DNA of 64,000 bases from Limnomonas spitsbergensis (GCA_037349105.1 JAYJMM010000038.1:1-64000); one strand, 5' to 3'. Shown: positions 41,001 through 52,133, counted from the first letter of the stretch. Notes: generated by a model from the sequence alone, not told the origin. Program-made: numbers and translations.

Positions 41001-41523
41001 CTGCCCACCAGGGCCCTGCAATGGGTCTACGGTCTGAAGCCAGACTCTTATTTATTTGTTCAAATTTTTTCAAGTCGCCTCGTTTATTTACGTTTTTGCC
41101 TGATCCAGAGTTTAATTTGCATGTATAGTGCCCACCTGCTGTGTCTTGTACTGCTGTCGTCATACACGCCCCCACTCCCACCCGTGTCCGCACTTGCACC
41201 CAAACGCGCTCCCAAACCACGCTCCCACTCACCCCAGCCCTCCTCCCAAACCAAATCCCCAAACCCTGCTCCCTCCCCAAACTCCCAAATCTTACGCCTT
41301 GTTCACACCCAAGTCCACTCCCACACAGGCACACACCAGCCCCGCACCCCCCCCCATCCCTCACCCCGCACCTGAACCTTATGCCCCACTCTTAGGTTGC
41401 CAGCCAAGCAATGCAGCGCATGATCGCCGGTGTGGAGGCCAGGTGCACTTGCAGGCAGCCTCATAACAATTTTGGGTGGGGATCCATTCCAGGCTGGCGG
41501 CCAGAACAGCCTGTTACTGACAG

Positions 41524-41592
41524 GCCACGGGCGCTACCACTCACTTCCACCAGCTGTACCAGGCTGAGCAGGGGTGGGAGCAGGGGTGGCTG
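41524..41592 (+). CDS. Putative plus-strand exon, unknown gene
   Basis: ACTGACAG|GCC ... TGGCTG|GTGAGA encloses 23 codons in phase 0 (ATGATTHFHQLYQAEQG then WEQGWL). A second acceptor-linked copy of THFHQLYQAEQG occurs at about 41725-41765, so the junction-copy pattern may apply here too. Repeated at 55549-55617. Product unknown. Confidence 0.35.
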
Positions 41593-41599
41593 GTGAGAT

Positions 41600-42260
41600 C
41601 TTTGGCAGCAGCGGGTCACTCAGCCAGACGCTGTCAGGGATCAGATGTGGACCGGAGATTCAGCCGCAGCAAGCCACTGATGGTAGCAGCAGAAACGGCG
41701 GGGGGGGGGGCAGGTCCTCCAGGCGCTGCCACTAACTTCCACCAGCTGTACCAGGCTGAGCAGGGTGGGATGCACTTGCTTTTGTGGACTGTGCTGTGGG
41801 CATTGTTGAGTATAGTCTCTAGGGATTCTGAGGCGCCGATGTCGTTTGCCTTTCCGGCCTTCCCTTTTGGTCCTTTTTGTTGTTGTTGTTTGCCCCCTTT
41901 TTAGTTTCTTCTCTTCTCCCCTCTGATCAGTGGGGCGCTCTCGCGGCCAAGCCGGGGTGGGATACGCTTGCTTTTGTGGACTTTTCTTTTTAGAGGCTTT
42001 GTTGAGGGCTAGTCTCTAGTGGAACTCAAGTGTCGGCCTTGGTCTTCTTTGCCTTCCCGGCCTCTCCTTTTGTTCCTTTCCCCCCCTCTTCCCTTTCGTT
42101 TCTTCTTTCTCCCTTCTGCCACTATGAGGCTGTGAAGTGACATACATACCAACCAGATTTAGAACGGTGCATACCCAACGGGCCATGTTGAGAAGGATGT
42201 CAATGACATAACACCCATGGGCCGTCCTCAAAAAGGCTCGGCCGCATGGGCGCCCAGACC
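41600..42260. other. Region with T/C-rich tract and weak exon candidates
   Basis: TTTTGTGGACT and GTCTCTAG...GATTC stretches recur (41780-41840, 41970-42030). On the minus strand AHGCYVIDILLNMARWVC ends at a canonical GTATGT donor near 42148, a possible exon. Nothing firm. Repeated at 55625-56285. Confidence 0.3.
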
Positions 42261-42589
42261 CGTTGGGAGAAATGAAAGAAACTGAAGGTACGAGGGAAAG
42301 AAGGAGAAGAACACGAAGGAGAAAGAAATACCCCTCCCCAGAAGGAAAAGGCAACCCGAAGTATCCCTTCCCCTCTGAAGTCTATTCTCCAAGAAGGCAA
42401 AGAAAACAACAAACTAGGCCTCGCTCAACAAAGCCTGCTATGTCCTCAAGACCAGTCAGAGCCTCCTACCCATGCCTGCGGCCTGCCTCGGCACAAGTGT
42501 TGAATGTCTGTGACGCCCTCTGGGGGGCCTGTCCAACCTCTCTCCCTAAGCATCTCCTTCATTTCCATAGATAAGGATGTGCAGTGCCT

Positions 42590-43410
42590 AGGGTGGGCCT
42601 AGGCTGGGCGGCCGCAACCCTGCGGCTGTGAGGCGTGAGGTGGGCGGTCGCGGCACTCCACTGCCATGAAGAACAGCAGTGGGGCCACATAACTGCCAAG
42701 TACAATAACAGCTGCTGCTGCTGGGGCGACGGCTTCCCCAACAGCATCCGTGAAGCTTCTCATCAGCTGCGTCCATGGAGGATAGGGCGTTGCCGTCAGG
42801 GTGCTTGGGCGGGCGGGGCAGAGAGGAAGGGAGGAAGAGCTGGTGACGTACTGAGAAGGGTAGAGCGGGTGGACGAGGCAGCAAGGAGGGTAACTCACAC
42901 AGGAGAAGTACTGAGGAATGTACAGCGGGCGGGCGAGGTAACGAGGAGGAGGCCGGCGGGGAGCCATGACCAGATATAACGCCAATGTCTGATGCTGGTT
43001 TCGCCTTCAGGGCTACGGAGCTGCCTGTTTGAGTCGTGGCAGCCACGGGCGGTCTTTGCAACGAGGTCCACGCTGGACGGGAGCTCGTCCCATCTCTGAG
43101 AAAGAAAGAAAGAAAACGCCTGAGCGTGGCTTGAGGAATACGGGATTTTAAATGCCGTAAACCGGATCCTAAAACCCCCCTCATATCCAGGCAGCTCCTT
43201 CCTGGTTCCGGAGCTGCCTGCCAGTGGCTCTGCAGTGCTGGTGGGAGCCGTCAACGGCCATCGCAACGGGTCTGAAGCTGCGAAGGATGTCTTGGGCGGA
43301 CTGGGCTCGTCAGCCTCCTTTATGGTGGCTGCAGCGGTGGGTGGGCGGCGCAGGGAGATGTAGGCTCCCCACCAAGCCTTGGGGCAGACAGCCATCAACC
43401 ACCTCAACCA
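42590..43410. other. Coding-potential region, strand unresolved
   Basis: Minus-strand reading: after CTTTCTCAG (acceptor at about 43098) RWDELPSSVDLVAKTARG; and after TGGACGCAG a hydrophobic frame PAAAAVIVLGSYVAPLLFFM ending in a stop near 42598. Plus-strand reading: NGSEAAKDVLGGLGSSASFM then VAAAVGG ending at 43364. I could not make one consistent gene. Repeated at 56615-57435. Confidence 0.3.
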
Positions 43411-44010
43411 CCTCAGGATAGGGGTGGATGTGGGTGGGTGCCACCTTAGTCCTTCCTTCGTCTTTCCTCAGCCTCATCAATCATCATCAGCTTCAACTGT
43501 GGAGCAGCGTCGTCGGTGGAGCAACGTCGTTCAATCGCCCTACGGCCAGCACCAGGTGTATTTAGTGCCACACCATGCCAAACCGTTGCCAGGCTGCCAC
43601 ACGCACTGGGTTGCCGCAAGCCCGGTCAGAGGCCCAGGCAGTGCTTATTTTCCGGTTAGCAAGTCATTTTCGTCGACGCTACTGCTCAGTGGTTGTGTGT
43701 TGGTTGCTTGCCCAGGGGGGTCATTGGTTTGCGCTCGCTGTCCTAGCATATTTAGTGCCTGTACCGGTTTACGGGCACAAGTCCCATGCATCAAATGTGA
43801 TGCCCCGTTGGACTGTAAAAACTTAACTTAACGGTACGTGGCCATCAAAGGCACGATTGGGACCAGACCTACAGAATAAAAAGCACCGTTGTGCGGCTGG
43901 TTACATGTTTTGACCCTCAGCCGGATTGAAGTTGAAGTATGGAGATACCGATACCAGTATGCATATAAGTCGCATATTCTATACGGTACAACGTCTCTGT
44001 GGTCACGAAC

Positions 44011-44103
44011 AGGTGAAAACATCCCCTCGTGCATCGCGGACTGGGCCAGCAGCATGCCGTGGATGTTTGGGATCATGAAGGCTTTAGAGGGGAAACACAT
44101 TTT
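44011..44103 (-). CDS. Unknown minus-strand gene, exon D
   Basis: Acceptor GGCATTTCAG|AAA, 31 codons (KMCFPSKAFMIPNIHGML then LAQSAMHEGMFSP), donor CCT|GTTCGT, phase 0. The frame stays open on both sides for 147 codons, so the ends are uncertain. Follows exon C in phase. Repeated at 58036-58128. Confidence 0.4.
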
Positions 44104-44688
44104 CTGAAATGCCATAGCGAAGTTGGTTGGTTGCAGTGCGCCTGCGGTACACACAAAGCTCAAGGGAACCCAAGGGAGGGGCAACATCACATATTGCTGA
44201 TGTACTGTGCACTGAGGAATGTTGGATGCTGCACAGAGAATAAGTGAAGGCCTACAGTTCCTTTGACTCAAGACAATACTGTACCGGTACGAAAACAGTT
44301 GAGAACATGCTCAACTGTTCAGTAAAAATCTTATAAATAATTAGCTCCTCGGGCCGAGAAACAACCTGTCCTAAATAATGTGTGCGCTTCCTGTCATGCA
44401 GAGCATGCATAACAAGTCACCGGTTCAAAACAAAAACGTCACATACTACTATATTAGCGACTGGGGACCGACAGACCACCCTGGGCAGGCACCCCTCTTC
44501 CTGATATTCACAAAGACACTCCCAATCTAAGCGCAGAATACTGATCTTGAACCAAGGACCAAACCACAAACCTGAGTTCAGTGAAGTACCACGAAGCATA
44601 GAGGGATATTTACAGCCCATGTCTCTTTCAGCCCCGAACCCCACGCTCGGCATCTGGCCGATTCATCCTGGACCCTGGCCGACCCCAC

Positions 44689-44826
44689 CTGCGGGCATGC
44701 ACTGTCATCCCTCGAAATCCGAAACGCTAAAGACCATGCGCGCCTTGGGGAGCCCTCTGCGTCCAGCACCTCGTCTGCCTGGCTCGAGGGACCAGGGATA
44801 CTTCCCTGAAAAAACGTGCGCAGCTC
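44689..44826 (-). CDS. Unknown minus-strand gene, exon C
   Basis: Acceptor GCCCCTCAG|GAG, 46 codons (ELRTFFQGSIPGPSSQADEV ... RISRDDSACPQ), donor CCGCAG|GTGGGG, phase 0. Joined to exon B it gives RVQGLVLEELRTFFQG, a natural helix continuation. Repeated at 58714-58851. No family recognised. Confidence 0.5.
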
Positions 44827-44912
44827 CTGAGGGGCACTAACACAGCAATACGTGAATATCCACACCTTTGAATGTGACCTTACGGTTAAGAAAACAAACT
44901 GTTATCTTTCAG

Positions 44913-45039
44913 TTACATGGCAGCGAAGGCAAACCTTTCTACGGCATTAGGTCGAACACAAAAGATGGCGCATCGGGTGCAACCAAGCCAGGTCGGCATT
45001 GCAAGCATTTTAGCAACTGCTCTTGCGCAACAATTACAG
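44913..45039 (+). CDS. Putative plus-strand exon, unknown gene
   Basis: TATCTTTCAG|TTACATGG ... ATTACAG|GTCAGC, 42 codons plus one base: LHGSEGKPFYGIRSNTKDG then CKHFSNCSCATIT. Cys-rich end, no family recognised. It lies on the strand opposite to the flanking exons, so it may belong to a nested or unrelated gene. Repeated at 58938-59064. Confidence 0.3.
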
Positions 45040-45182
45040 GTCAGCGGAAAGGATGCCAGGTGTTGTGAGCAAGAAAAAGGCTGGGCACACAAGCAGCAGC
45101 AGCAGCAGAGGAGGGGAGGTGGCAGCATAGAAGAGCCAGCGGCAGCAATGGGGGAAAGGAAGTTGCAGCAGAGGAGTATTTG

Positions 45183-45232
45183 GTTTGGTTGATTGATTGG
45201 TTGTTTGATTGGTTGGTCGGTTTAGTTGATTT
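45183..45232. repeat. TTGATTGATTGGTTG short repeat
   Basis: Irregular TTGATTGG/TTGGTTGG units in the intron between exons B and C; a CAG5 run lies just before it at about 45092-45108. Confidence 0.7.
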
Positions 45233-45463
45233 AGAAAGCAGAATCTCGTAATGAAGAATCCCACACTGACTCTCGCTGTTGCTGACTTCCGAGGACGAAG
45301 CCCACAGGCCAGAGGCACCCCCGTTCCCCCCCACCAGGCGAGAGGTGCCCCCGCCCCCCTAACCGAGTTGTGCCGGCGTTCATACTTTCACACCCGGCGC
45401 ACATTCAGTTCATTGCCAAAAGGGAATGCCTGTCACTGGCATCCCACATCCTCCAAAACCCAC

Positions 45464-46030
45464 CTCGAGCACCAATCCTTGGACCCGCTTTAGGTGCTTC
45501 CACCTGCTCAGCCCGAAGGTGTCTGGGCTGGTCAAGAGATCATAGCAAGCAATCATGATGGTTTCAAAACACTCCCGCTGAAGTAGCGGCCATTTCTTCT
45601 TTCCGTCAATCTTGCTCAAAGCCTGATCAGTGTAGCTGTTTGACAGGCGATCCAAGAAGTCCCCCACGACGAGGCTTCTACAGGCACGGCAAGTGTTGCT
45701 GCAGGAGGACTCCTCCTGCTCATAGGCGGAGGCGGAGGCGGAGGAGCGGCAGGACGCCTCAAAGCTCGGCTCGGCGTCCTCGGGCAGGCGCGGTTCCACT
45801 GCAACCTCAGCCTTCCGCCGCATTGCGCACCTCTCCTGGAACTGAAGCTGACTGAGCAACAATGGCTTCAGCTCGTCCTTGGCAAGCTCTTTCCAAGCCT
45901 CGGCCACGATCAGGCTCGGCGTGGTGCCAGCTAAGCTGAACTCCAGCAGCTTACTTTGCTCACTTTGCAGCTTACTTTGCTCACTTTGCTTCTCCAGTAG
46001 TAGTTCATTTCTCTTATTTAGCTCATCCAC
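45464..46030 (-). CDS. Unknown minus-strand gene, exon B (coiled coil, Cys-containing)
   Basis: Acceptor ACCCTCCAG|GTG, 189 codons, donor CTCGAG|GTGGGT, phase 0. It begins VDELNKRNELLLEKQSEQSK with repeated QSEQSKL heptad-like spacing (coiled coil about residues 1-35). A Ser/Cys-rich stretch CSNTCRACRSL follows, then FLDRLSNSYTDQALSKI and CFETIMIACYDLLTSPDTF. No domain recognised. If unspliced, the frame stops at 45410. Repeated at 59489-60055. Confidence 0.6.
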
Positions 46031-46559
46031 CTGGAGGGTATGGGGGGTACCAATCAGTGATATTCAGGCTTGCCAAATGCTAGTTCTTGCGCCTCGGGAA
46101 AATGGTCACAGGGGAAAATACGAAGGTTCCTAATGGCACAGAAACCTAAATCCCAGGCTGTTTTTCAGGGGCAGAAGACGTCCAAAACCCTGGCCACCCC
46201 GACTGCATTTTGCGGCCGAAACAGTCCAAGTGACACGCGTAGACACGTTCATCTGGTCACCAGCGGTGTATATATCAAGGAACAAATAAAATTAAATGCT
46301 GCCGCAGTTTCGCGGAGCATGGTAGCTCGAGCTGTGGCCCCGCTGCGTATGCCTGAGGCCCCACACCTGCTGCTCCGGACCCCCCCCTCATCCTCCCTCT
46401 CGCCCCCCCCTGTATCGGCACATCATCTCCCGATTAGTTTGCACCTTACAAAAAACATCAGCGGCCGGGTCACAGGAAAGGTGTTTTAGGTTTTCAGGTT
46501 TCAGGGTTCGATATTCTGGTTTCAGAGTTCAGATTTCAGGTTTCAGGGGTCGACCGTCA

Positions 46560-46880
46560 ATGGCCTTGAATCCGACCTAGCAACTCGCAGTCGTTGCGGG
46601 TCTGGAATGGCGACGGGCAGGTGTGATAGGGCGGTGGGCATGGGTGTGGGTCGGCAGGTTGAATAAGTGTTGACAGGGGAAGGCCGCTTTGCAGCCGAAC
46701 CAGCAGGCCTCGGTCTCTTGGGATCTCATATGGTTGCAAGCAAGGGTCAGCAGGCAGGTTTGAGGGGGCAGTGGGCTTGGGTCAGACAAGTGTTGACAGG
46801 GGGGGCCGCTTTGAAGCCGAGCCAGCAGCAGGCTACAGTCTTTTGGGATCTGATCTAGCAGGCAGGCAGGAGTCAGCATG
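46560..46880 (-). repeat. Three diverged copies of an exon-like 100 bp segment
   Basis: Minus-strand QIPKDCSLLLARLQSGPP (about 46800-46855), EIPRDRGLLVRLQSGLP (about 46675-46730) and QTRNDCELLGRIQ (about 46567-46610). The innermost follows CATTCCAG. This is the same splice-proximal copying seen in the SMP/C2 gene. Repeated at 60586-60906. Confidence 0.65.
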
Positions 46881-47459
46881 CTCGGGTCCGTGGATAGACT
46901 GAGAGACGGGGGTGAGTGGGCTGGGGTGAGGAGGGTAGGTAGCAGGCAGCGGGCAGGGGTCCGCGGATAGACCGAGAGAAGACAGGGGGCAGCAGGACGC
47001 TTGCAGTGACGTGAGACGGGTATGTCCCCTGATTCTTTTGCGAACTTGGGAGCCTCAATTGCATCAGCTTTGCCGGCAGCGGCGGCTGTGGATTCTTACA
47101 GATGCAGCCTATCGATTGACATCACAAACACCAAGGGGCGGCAAGTTGTACTCGGTTTTTATACCCCCCGGTTTTACCATATCACTTTCGCTTCCTCTGC
47201 CTGTCACAGTACCACACAATCTGTGCACCAGGATAAAAACGAGGCAGTGCAGAATCCTAAAGAAGCCCGTTATCCAGGACCCTGACCGGCTGCCCGTGCC
47301 CATGCATGAGGGGGCGCCGCATGGGCGGCGCCGCGACGACATGGCCCATGTGCCCTCCTCTCAACAGATACTCTTTCTCTATGAATTAGCTGCCAGCAAA
47401 TAATTTTCGACTCATGGAACGAACTATACTCGAGCACGGAGCCCCCCCCCTGACCTGAC

Positions 47460-47590
47460 CTGAATTTGAACACAGGCAAGCCTTTCCGCAAAATCGTGCT
47501 CCTCCTGGAGCTGACCCTCGATTTGGTACAGCGAGCCTTGCCCGGGACCCTTGTCTCTGACCCTCCAAGTCTCATCTTCTTGAGGGCTCC
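47460..47590 (-). CDS. Unknown minus-strand gene, exon A (coiled-coil-like)
   Basis: Acceptor GGTGTCTCAG|GGA, two bases then 43 codons (SPQEDETWRVRDKGPGQG then SLYQIEGQLQEEHDFAERLA), donor ATTCAG|GTCAGG. Acidic, helix-forming composition, compatible in phase with exon B. Exons between 47459 and 46031 were not resolved. Repeated at 61486-61616. Confidence 0.5.
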
Positions 47591-47656
47591 CTGAGACACC
47601 GCAAGCTTCCTAACAAGGCCAAACATTGTACACAATGAGTATGTAATTACTCAACG

Positions 47657-47929
47657 GTGAATTACCGAGCTGGAGGACGACTCTGCAAGAGGGTCAGAAC
47701 CTTCGATCTTCCACAATGCCCTGTCTATTTACCTTGGGAATTGTGGGAAATTGTGCAGAGGGCTGCACATCGATGGCGAGTTAGAGCTAGACTCGATCAC
47801 CAACACAGGAAACTGGACCCACACCCCCCTGGGCAGTCGAGGTATCGATCTCCCTTAAAAACGTACTTTTACTCTCCAACGTTTCAGTCAAATGACATGG
47901 CATTATTTGCCAACTTGGCAAGTGAGTGA
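47657..47929 (+). CDS. Open frame of unknown function, weak
   Basis: Ninety codons containing CPVYLPWELWEIVQRAAHRW, slightly F-box-like (LP.ELW.iv), but a second frame over the same bases (ELEDDSARGSEPSIF...) is equally gene-like. No splice support. Repeated at 61683-61955. Confidence 0.2.
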   Translation: MNYRAGGRLCKRVRTFDLPQCPVYLPWELWEIVQRAAHRWRVRARLDHQHRKLDPHPPGQSRYRSPLKTYFYSPTFQSNDMALFANLASE

Positions 47930-48179
47930 CGTCATTTTTTCCTAAATCCGTCATCTTAGAAGTGGAGCGCATGCCATTAAATATTTGCATTACTTGTTAT
48001 TTATCGACCTCGATTCCGATCGTACCAAGTGCCCAGAGGGCCTCCATGGAAGCGGGGGTGTTGCAGGCGAGGGTCGCTGCTGCAGCCCATCCAGATGAGG
48101 AGCGATTATCTAAAGCTGCAGGTACTAATTTTACTTGTTTGAAGCGTGCCTGAACCTTCGCCTACTACAAGAGCATTCA

Positions 48180-48620
48180 CTGCATTTTGGTGTGCAGTTT
48201 CAGCCCACATGCACAGCATTGAGCCAGCGAACACAGCATCCCACCCTTTTGGGGCAACATCTTACATGCATGCGCAGCTTCCACCAGCACTGGCAGCCCC
48301 CGAATGCATGCCCAGCCCCCCGCATGCATGCACGTTACCCCGCCCGCTTGCATGCACTACCGGACTACCCCACGGCCGCATGCGCACTGCTTGCATGCAC
48401 AGCTCCCACCCACATGCACACTGCCTACATGCACACACCCCTGCCCACATGCACAGCATCCCGCCTGCTTGCAGAGCGCCCCACACGCATGCGCATTCCT
48501 TGCATGCACAGGTCCTCGCTTGCATTCACATCACGCAGCCGCGCTCGCGACCCTCCACCTGCATTCTTAGCTCCTTCCCACATGCAAACACCCCGCCGGC
48601 ATACGCACTAACCCCCGCCT
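48180..48620. repeat. Irregular TGCATGCACA/CCCACATGCACA repeats
   Basis: About 18 copies of a 12-28 bp unit with a CATGCA core, giving Cys/His/Met-rich spurious frames. Repeated at 62206-62646. Confidence 0.85.
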
Positions 48621-48632
48621 GCCAATATTGCA

Positions 48633-48763
48633 GCATCTCTCGTGACTGTATGCTAGAGAACCCAGCCAAGGATCCACGAGTCATGAACATTCTCACTGGC
48701 TGCAGTTCACCGGGGGATCTGGTCCGCATCTGCGAGAATACCGGCGATGATTTCACTGCGTGA
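48633..48763 (+). CDS. Putative terminal exon, plus strand
   Basis: After CCAATATTGCAG the frame reads ISRDCMLENPAKDPRVMNIL then SPGDLVRICENTGDDFTA and stops at 48763. Good composition and acceptor, but I found no upstream exon that joins in phase. Repeated at 62659-62789. Confidence 0.35.
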
Positions 48764-48766
48764 TCC

Positions 48767-49310
48767 ATGACAGAGGAGGGGCTAACGACTCACAGCTGCT
48801 CTGCAAAGAGGTGTGGCCAGACATGCGGCCATATCTCGTGGGGGGACCAGAAGCTGCTTGACATGACATGTGGCGTCTTCAGGTTGGGTGGACTGCTCAA
48901 GTTGCATACCCGTATGCACCGTGCTTTAATCCCGCCTGTGCGTTTCGAGGCAGATGGATCAGAGTTCTCCTTGCTGAGGTAAATTTGCCATGGGCTAGAC
49001 TGTAAATTCGCTAACCCGAAGCTTTTCTATAAACAGGGGCAAATGTACATCACGAGTGGATTTAAACAGAGCATGCCATGGATCAAGCCTTTGTAATGTA
49101 TCACTTTCTCTTTCCCTTACCCCGCTTAGGTACAGCCCCATGTGCTTCTTCTCGTATGAGGTCATGTGTGACTGGTCAGGGCAATGTATCGGCTGATGGA
49201 ACTTCTACCGCAACTTGCTGCTCAGGTCAGTCAGATATCCTGAACTGCCACTTGCAAACAAAAAGGTGCAACCCAGGGAATGCTACACGTATTTATTTTA
49301 GGGAGCCTCT
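48767..49310 (+). other. Possible exons of unknown gene, plus strand
   Basis: GTCTTCAG (48880) to GAG|GTAAAT (about 48979) encloses VGWTAQVAYPYAPCFNPACA; CCCGCTTAG (49131) to TCAG|GTCAGT encloses TAPCASSRMRSCVTGQGN. The frames do not chain cleanly and stops appear in alternatives, so this may be a decayed gene. Confidence 0.25.
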
Positions 49311-49313
49311 ACT

Positions 49314-49970
49314 GTGATTCAGCTAAGGCCCGGGGATCCACGTGCATCAAGCCCTGTTTTGCCCGGGCCACCGGCCGTAGGATGGTCAAGGTTTGGCACA
49401 TTGCACCTGCTCCATTTGCTCAGTTCTACCATTCATGCCCTTCGAAGGTATCACATAGTGCCTATGACAGGCTCCATAGAGGTCACTGCGGCCGTTGTTG
49501 CAACAGCGAAGCAGCGCTTGCTCAGCAACGAGTCGCCGCTCTTTCGGCGTGCCACGCTTGACGTCATCATGCAGCAGTATGATGGTATCACAATTGGCTT
49601 TCACCATGACAAGCGTTGCATCGCGGCCCCTTGTTTGGCAGATCTTGAGGCGCCGCTTGCTTTGGGGTCAAGCTTCAAGGACAGATGCTTTGTCCATGAC
49701 CATAGCCACCGTATATCACGGCTAGCCCTCGTGCAAGACAGCAGCTACTCTGTTGGTATCTCTGAGGAGAAGCTTGATGACTTGAGGGCTGCTTTCGCTA
49801 GGATGCGCAGCGACCGCTCCGGGCATTCACCAAAACTAATCAGGAGTTTGGAGAGCAACTGCGGATACATGTCTCATATTGTTTTCCTTCTGTGCGTGCG
49901 GTACTGTGTGCACCACATGAACACAGTTCAGAGGGAGAAGGAGTCAGGGGAACGCTTCTTTGCGAAGTGA
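49314..49970 (+). CDS. Uncharacterised protein or last exon, 218 aa
   Basis: Longest non-repetitive open frame in the right half. The better part reads LFRRATLDVIMQQYDGITIG ... SEEKLDDLRAAFARMRSD ... VQREKESGERFFAK and stops at 49970. No signal peptide or recognised domain; one moderately hydrophobic stretch (MSHIVFLLCVRYCVHHM). The first 40 residues may be intronic, since splice-like GGAG/CAG signals precede them. Identical copy at 63340-63996. Confidence 0.5.
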   Translation: MIQLRPGDPRASSPVLPGPPAVGWSRFGTLHLLHLLSSTIHALRRYHIVPMTGSIEVTAAVVATAKQRLLSNESPLFRRATLDVIMQQYDGITIGFHHDKRCIAAPCLADLEAPLALGSSFKDRCFVHDHSHRISRLALVQDSSYSVGISEEKLDDLRAAFARMRSDRSGHSPKLIRSLESNCGYMSHIVFLLCVRYCVHHMNTVQREKESGERFFAK

Positions 49971-49974
49971 CAAA

Positions 49975-50130
49975 AAAACTTCAGCCTGTCTTCAGTTGTC
50001 TATGCTTGGCTCGTATTTCCGCCAATATTGAGGTTTCCGTCATGTAATATACAGTGGTTTTGAACTTGACTCAACAGCCTTACCCAGTGAAAGTGGATTA
50101 GCAACAGTATCCCTCAATGGCATAACAGTA
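49975..50130. other. Unique spacer sequence
   Basis: No coding or repeat signal recognised; possible 3' flank of the 218-aa frame. Confidence 0.4.
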
Positions 50131-51010
50131 TCACAGGGATCCACACTCAAGATTTCAACCTTCAACCCAGCTTGGGTCTTCTAGAGTGACATGCTGGGGG
50201 TGCATCAGTGCATTTATGATTCCAGTCTACAGCCCAGCTTGGGTCTCCTAGAGTGGCAAGCCTAAGGGCATCGACACAAATTAGATTTCAGTTGACCCCC
50301 CTGCTTGGGATTCCTCGAGTGGCATGCTTGTGGCTCATCAACATAATTAAGATTGCAGTCTACAGCATTGCTCACGTCTCCTAGAATGGCATGTCTAGGG
50401 CGCATCAGCATAATAAAGATTCCAGTCTAAGACCCTGCTTGGGTCTCCTAAAGTGACATGTCTAGGGCGCATCAGCATGTTTAAGGTTCAGTATTGAGCC
50501 ATGCTTGGGTCTCCTTGAGTGGCATGTCTGGGGCGCATCCGCATAATTAAGATTCAGTATTGAGCCCTGCTTGGGTCTCCTAGAGTGGCATGTCTAGAGC
50601 GCATCCACATAATTAAGGTTCAGTATGGAGCCTTGCTTGGGTCTCCTAGAGTGACATGCCTGGGGCGCATCAGCATAATTAAGATTTAAGTCTAAGACCA
50701 TGCTTGGGTCTCCTAGAGTGGCATGTCTAGGGCGCATCAGCATAAGTAAGGTTCAGTATGGAGCCATGCTTGGGTCTCCTAGAGTGGCATGCCTGGGGCG
50801 CATCAATATAATTAAGATTTCAGTCTAAAGCCTTGCTCACGTCTCCTATGGTGCATACCTGGGGCGCATCAGCATAATTAAGATTTCAGTCTAGAGACCT
50901 CCTCGGGTGTCCTACAGTGGCATGTCTAGGGTGCATCAGCATAATTAAAATTTCAGTATTCAGCCATGCTTGGGTCTCCTAGAGTGGCATACCTGGGGCA
51001 AATCAGCGTA
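50130..51010. repeat. About 66 bp minisatellite, about 13 copies
   Basis: CTTGGGTCTCCTAGAGTGGC, GGGCGCATCAGCATAATTAA and TTTCAGTCTA recur at about 63-70 bp with 10-20% divergence. I see no exon boundary in the unit. Confidence 0.9.
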
Positions 51011-51217
51011 ATTGTGATGAAATAAATCTGAAGCCGCAACACCGTCACATGAATCCTGAACTATACAATTTTCGAGGGGAAAGCAGGATACCAAGATTTC
51101 AGTCAGAAGCCCCGCTCATCAAAGCCTACTTGAGAGGCATGTCTCGTGCGTATCAAGCAAAATGAAGGTGCCTCAAACATCATGAAACAAAGGGCATGGC
51201 TAGGCAATATAGTCTGC

Positions 51218-51645
51218 TTAGTGAAGCCGCTTAACAAATACAAAATAAAAGGTGGGAATGAGACCCGACTGAGCAGGTTGGTTGCGCATCATGACGCGCG
51301 CAATGACACCCACTGCGAACTTGGTCGACTCCACTCCTAGGGGGTAGTCTGGTAGATGGCCCATGCCAAATTCCTTCCATCTAGACCCAAAGGCTGCACA
51401 AAAGCTATCAACTCCGCTAGCCGCTCGCATATCCATAACACATTCAAATGCAAGCTCCCAATGGAGCTTGCACCCGTCTCGGCTAATGAATACATGTACA
51501 ACATGGCTTGCTGTTTCTAAAGGGTCTGCCTCACAACCTTCTGCCTTGCTAACAGCTTCGAGCAAGGGGGCTGTGCGTGCAAGTGTGGGGCTGCGCATAC
51601 GGGCGGAGAGCCGCCCATTTGGACTTGCGCATACAGATAAGGGCA
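51218..51645 (-). CDS. Uncharacterised open frame cut at the duplication junction
   Basis: About 140 codons without repeats: ARTAPLLEAVSKAEGCEADP, LETASHVVHVFISRDGCKLH, WELAFECVMDMRAASG, GVIARVMMRNQPAQSG, stop at 51218. There is no ATG start; the frame reaches the copy A/B junction at 51645/51646, so its 5' part may have been replaced by the duplication. Family not recognised. Confidence 0.45.
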
Positions 51646-52133
51646 AGTGCAGCTGTTGTTGCTGTTGATGCTACTGCTGCTGCTAATGCTCCCACTGCAG
51701 CTAGGCCTGTTGCTCATGCCTCTGTCCCGCCTCCTCCCACTGATGCTACTGCCGATGTTACACCCATTGCTACTGCCGTTGCTGATACTCCCACTGCAGC
51801 TAAGCATGTTGCTGATGTCCTGAACACCCTGAACGCCTTGCATGATAATTCTCCCGTTATGATGGTAATGACTCGGACGCGGCCTCGGTCCATGCCGCAC
51901 TGTTTCCTTAACCCTAAAGCCCCTGCGGGACGTAGTTTGATTTCTTCCTTTCTTGATCATGCAATCATGCCCCTGTCCCGCATCGCCCCATTGATGCTAC
52001 TGCCGCTGATTCACCCATCGCTACTGCCGCTGATTCACCCATCGCTACTGCCGCTGATTCACCCAGCGCTACTGCCGCTGATTCACCCATCGCTACTGCC
52101 GCTGCAGCTGCTTCACCTGCTGCTGCTGCTCAC

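Larger units (their letters stand above)
37622..49974. repeat. Large tandem segmental duplication, copy A
   Basis: Repeated at 51646-64000 with offset 14024, rising to 14025 after a T-run at about 39066 and to 14026 after a C-run at about 46381. These single-base homopolymer changes are the only differences I noticed. The left breakpoint lies inside the intron between exons 3 and 4 of the SMP/C2 gene. If this is a simple tandem duplication the unit is 37622-51645. Confidence 0.95.

Noticed and set aside
48146..48763. 158-205 codon Cys/His/Met-rich plus-strand proteins
   Set aside because: Mostly translation of CATGCA-type repeats; only the last 43 codons after the CAG acceptor look coding.
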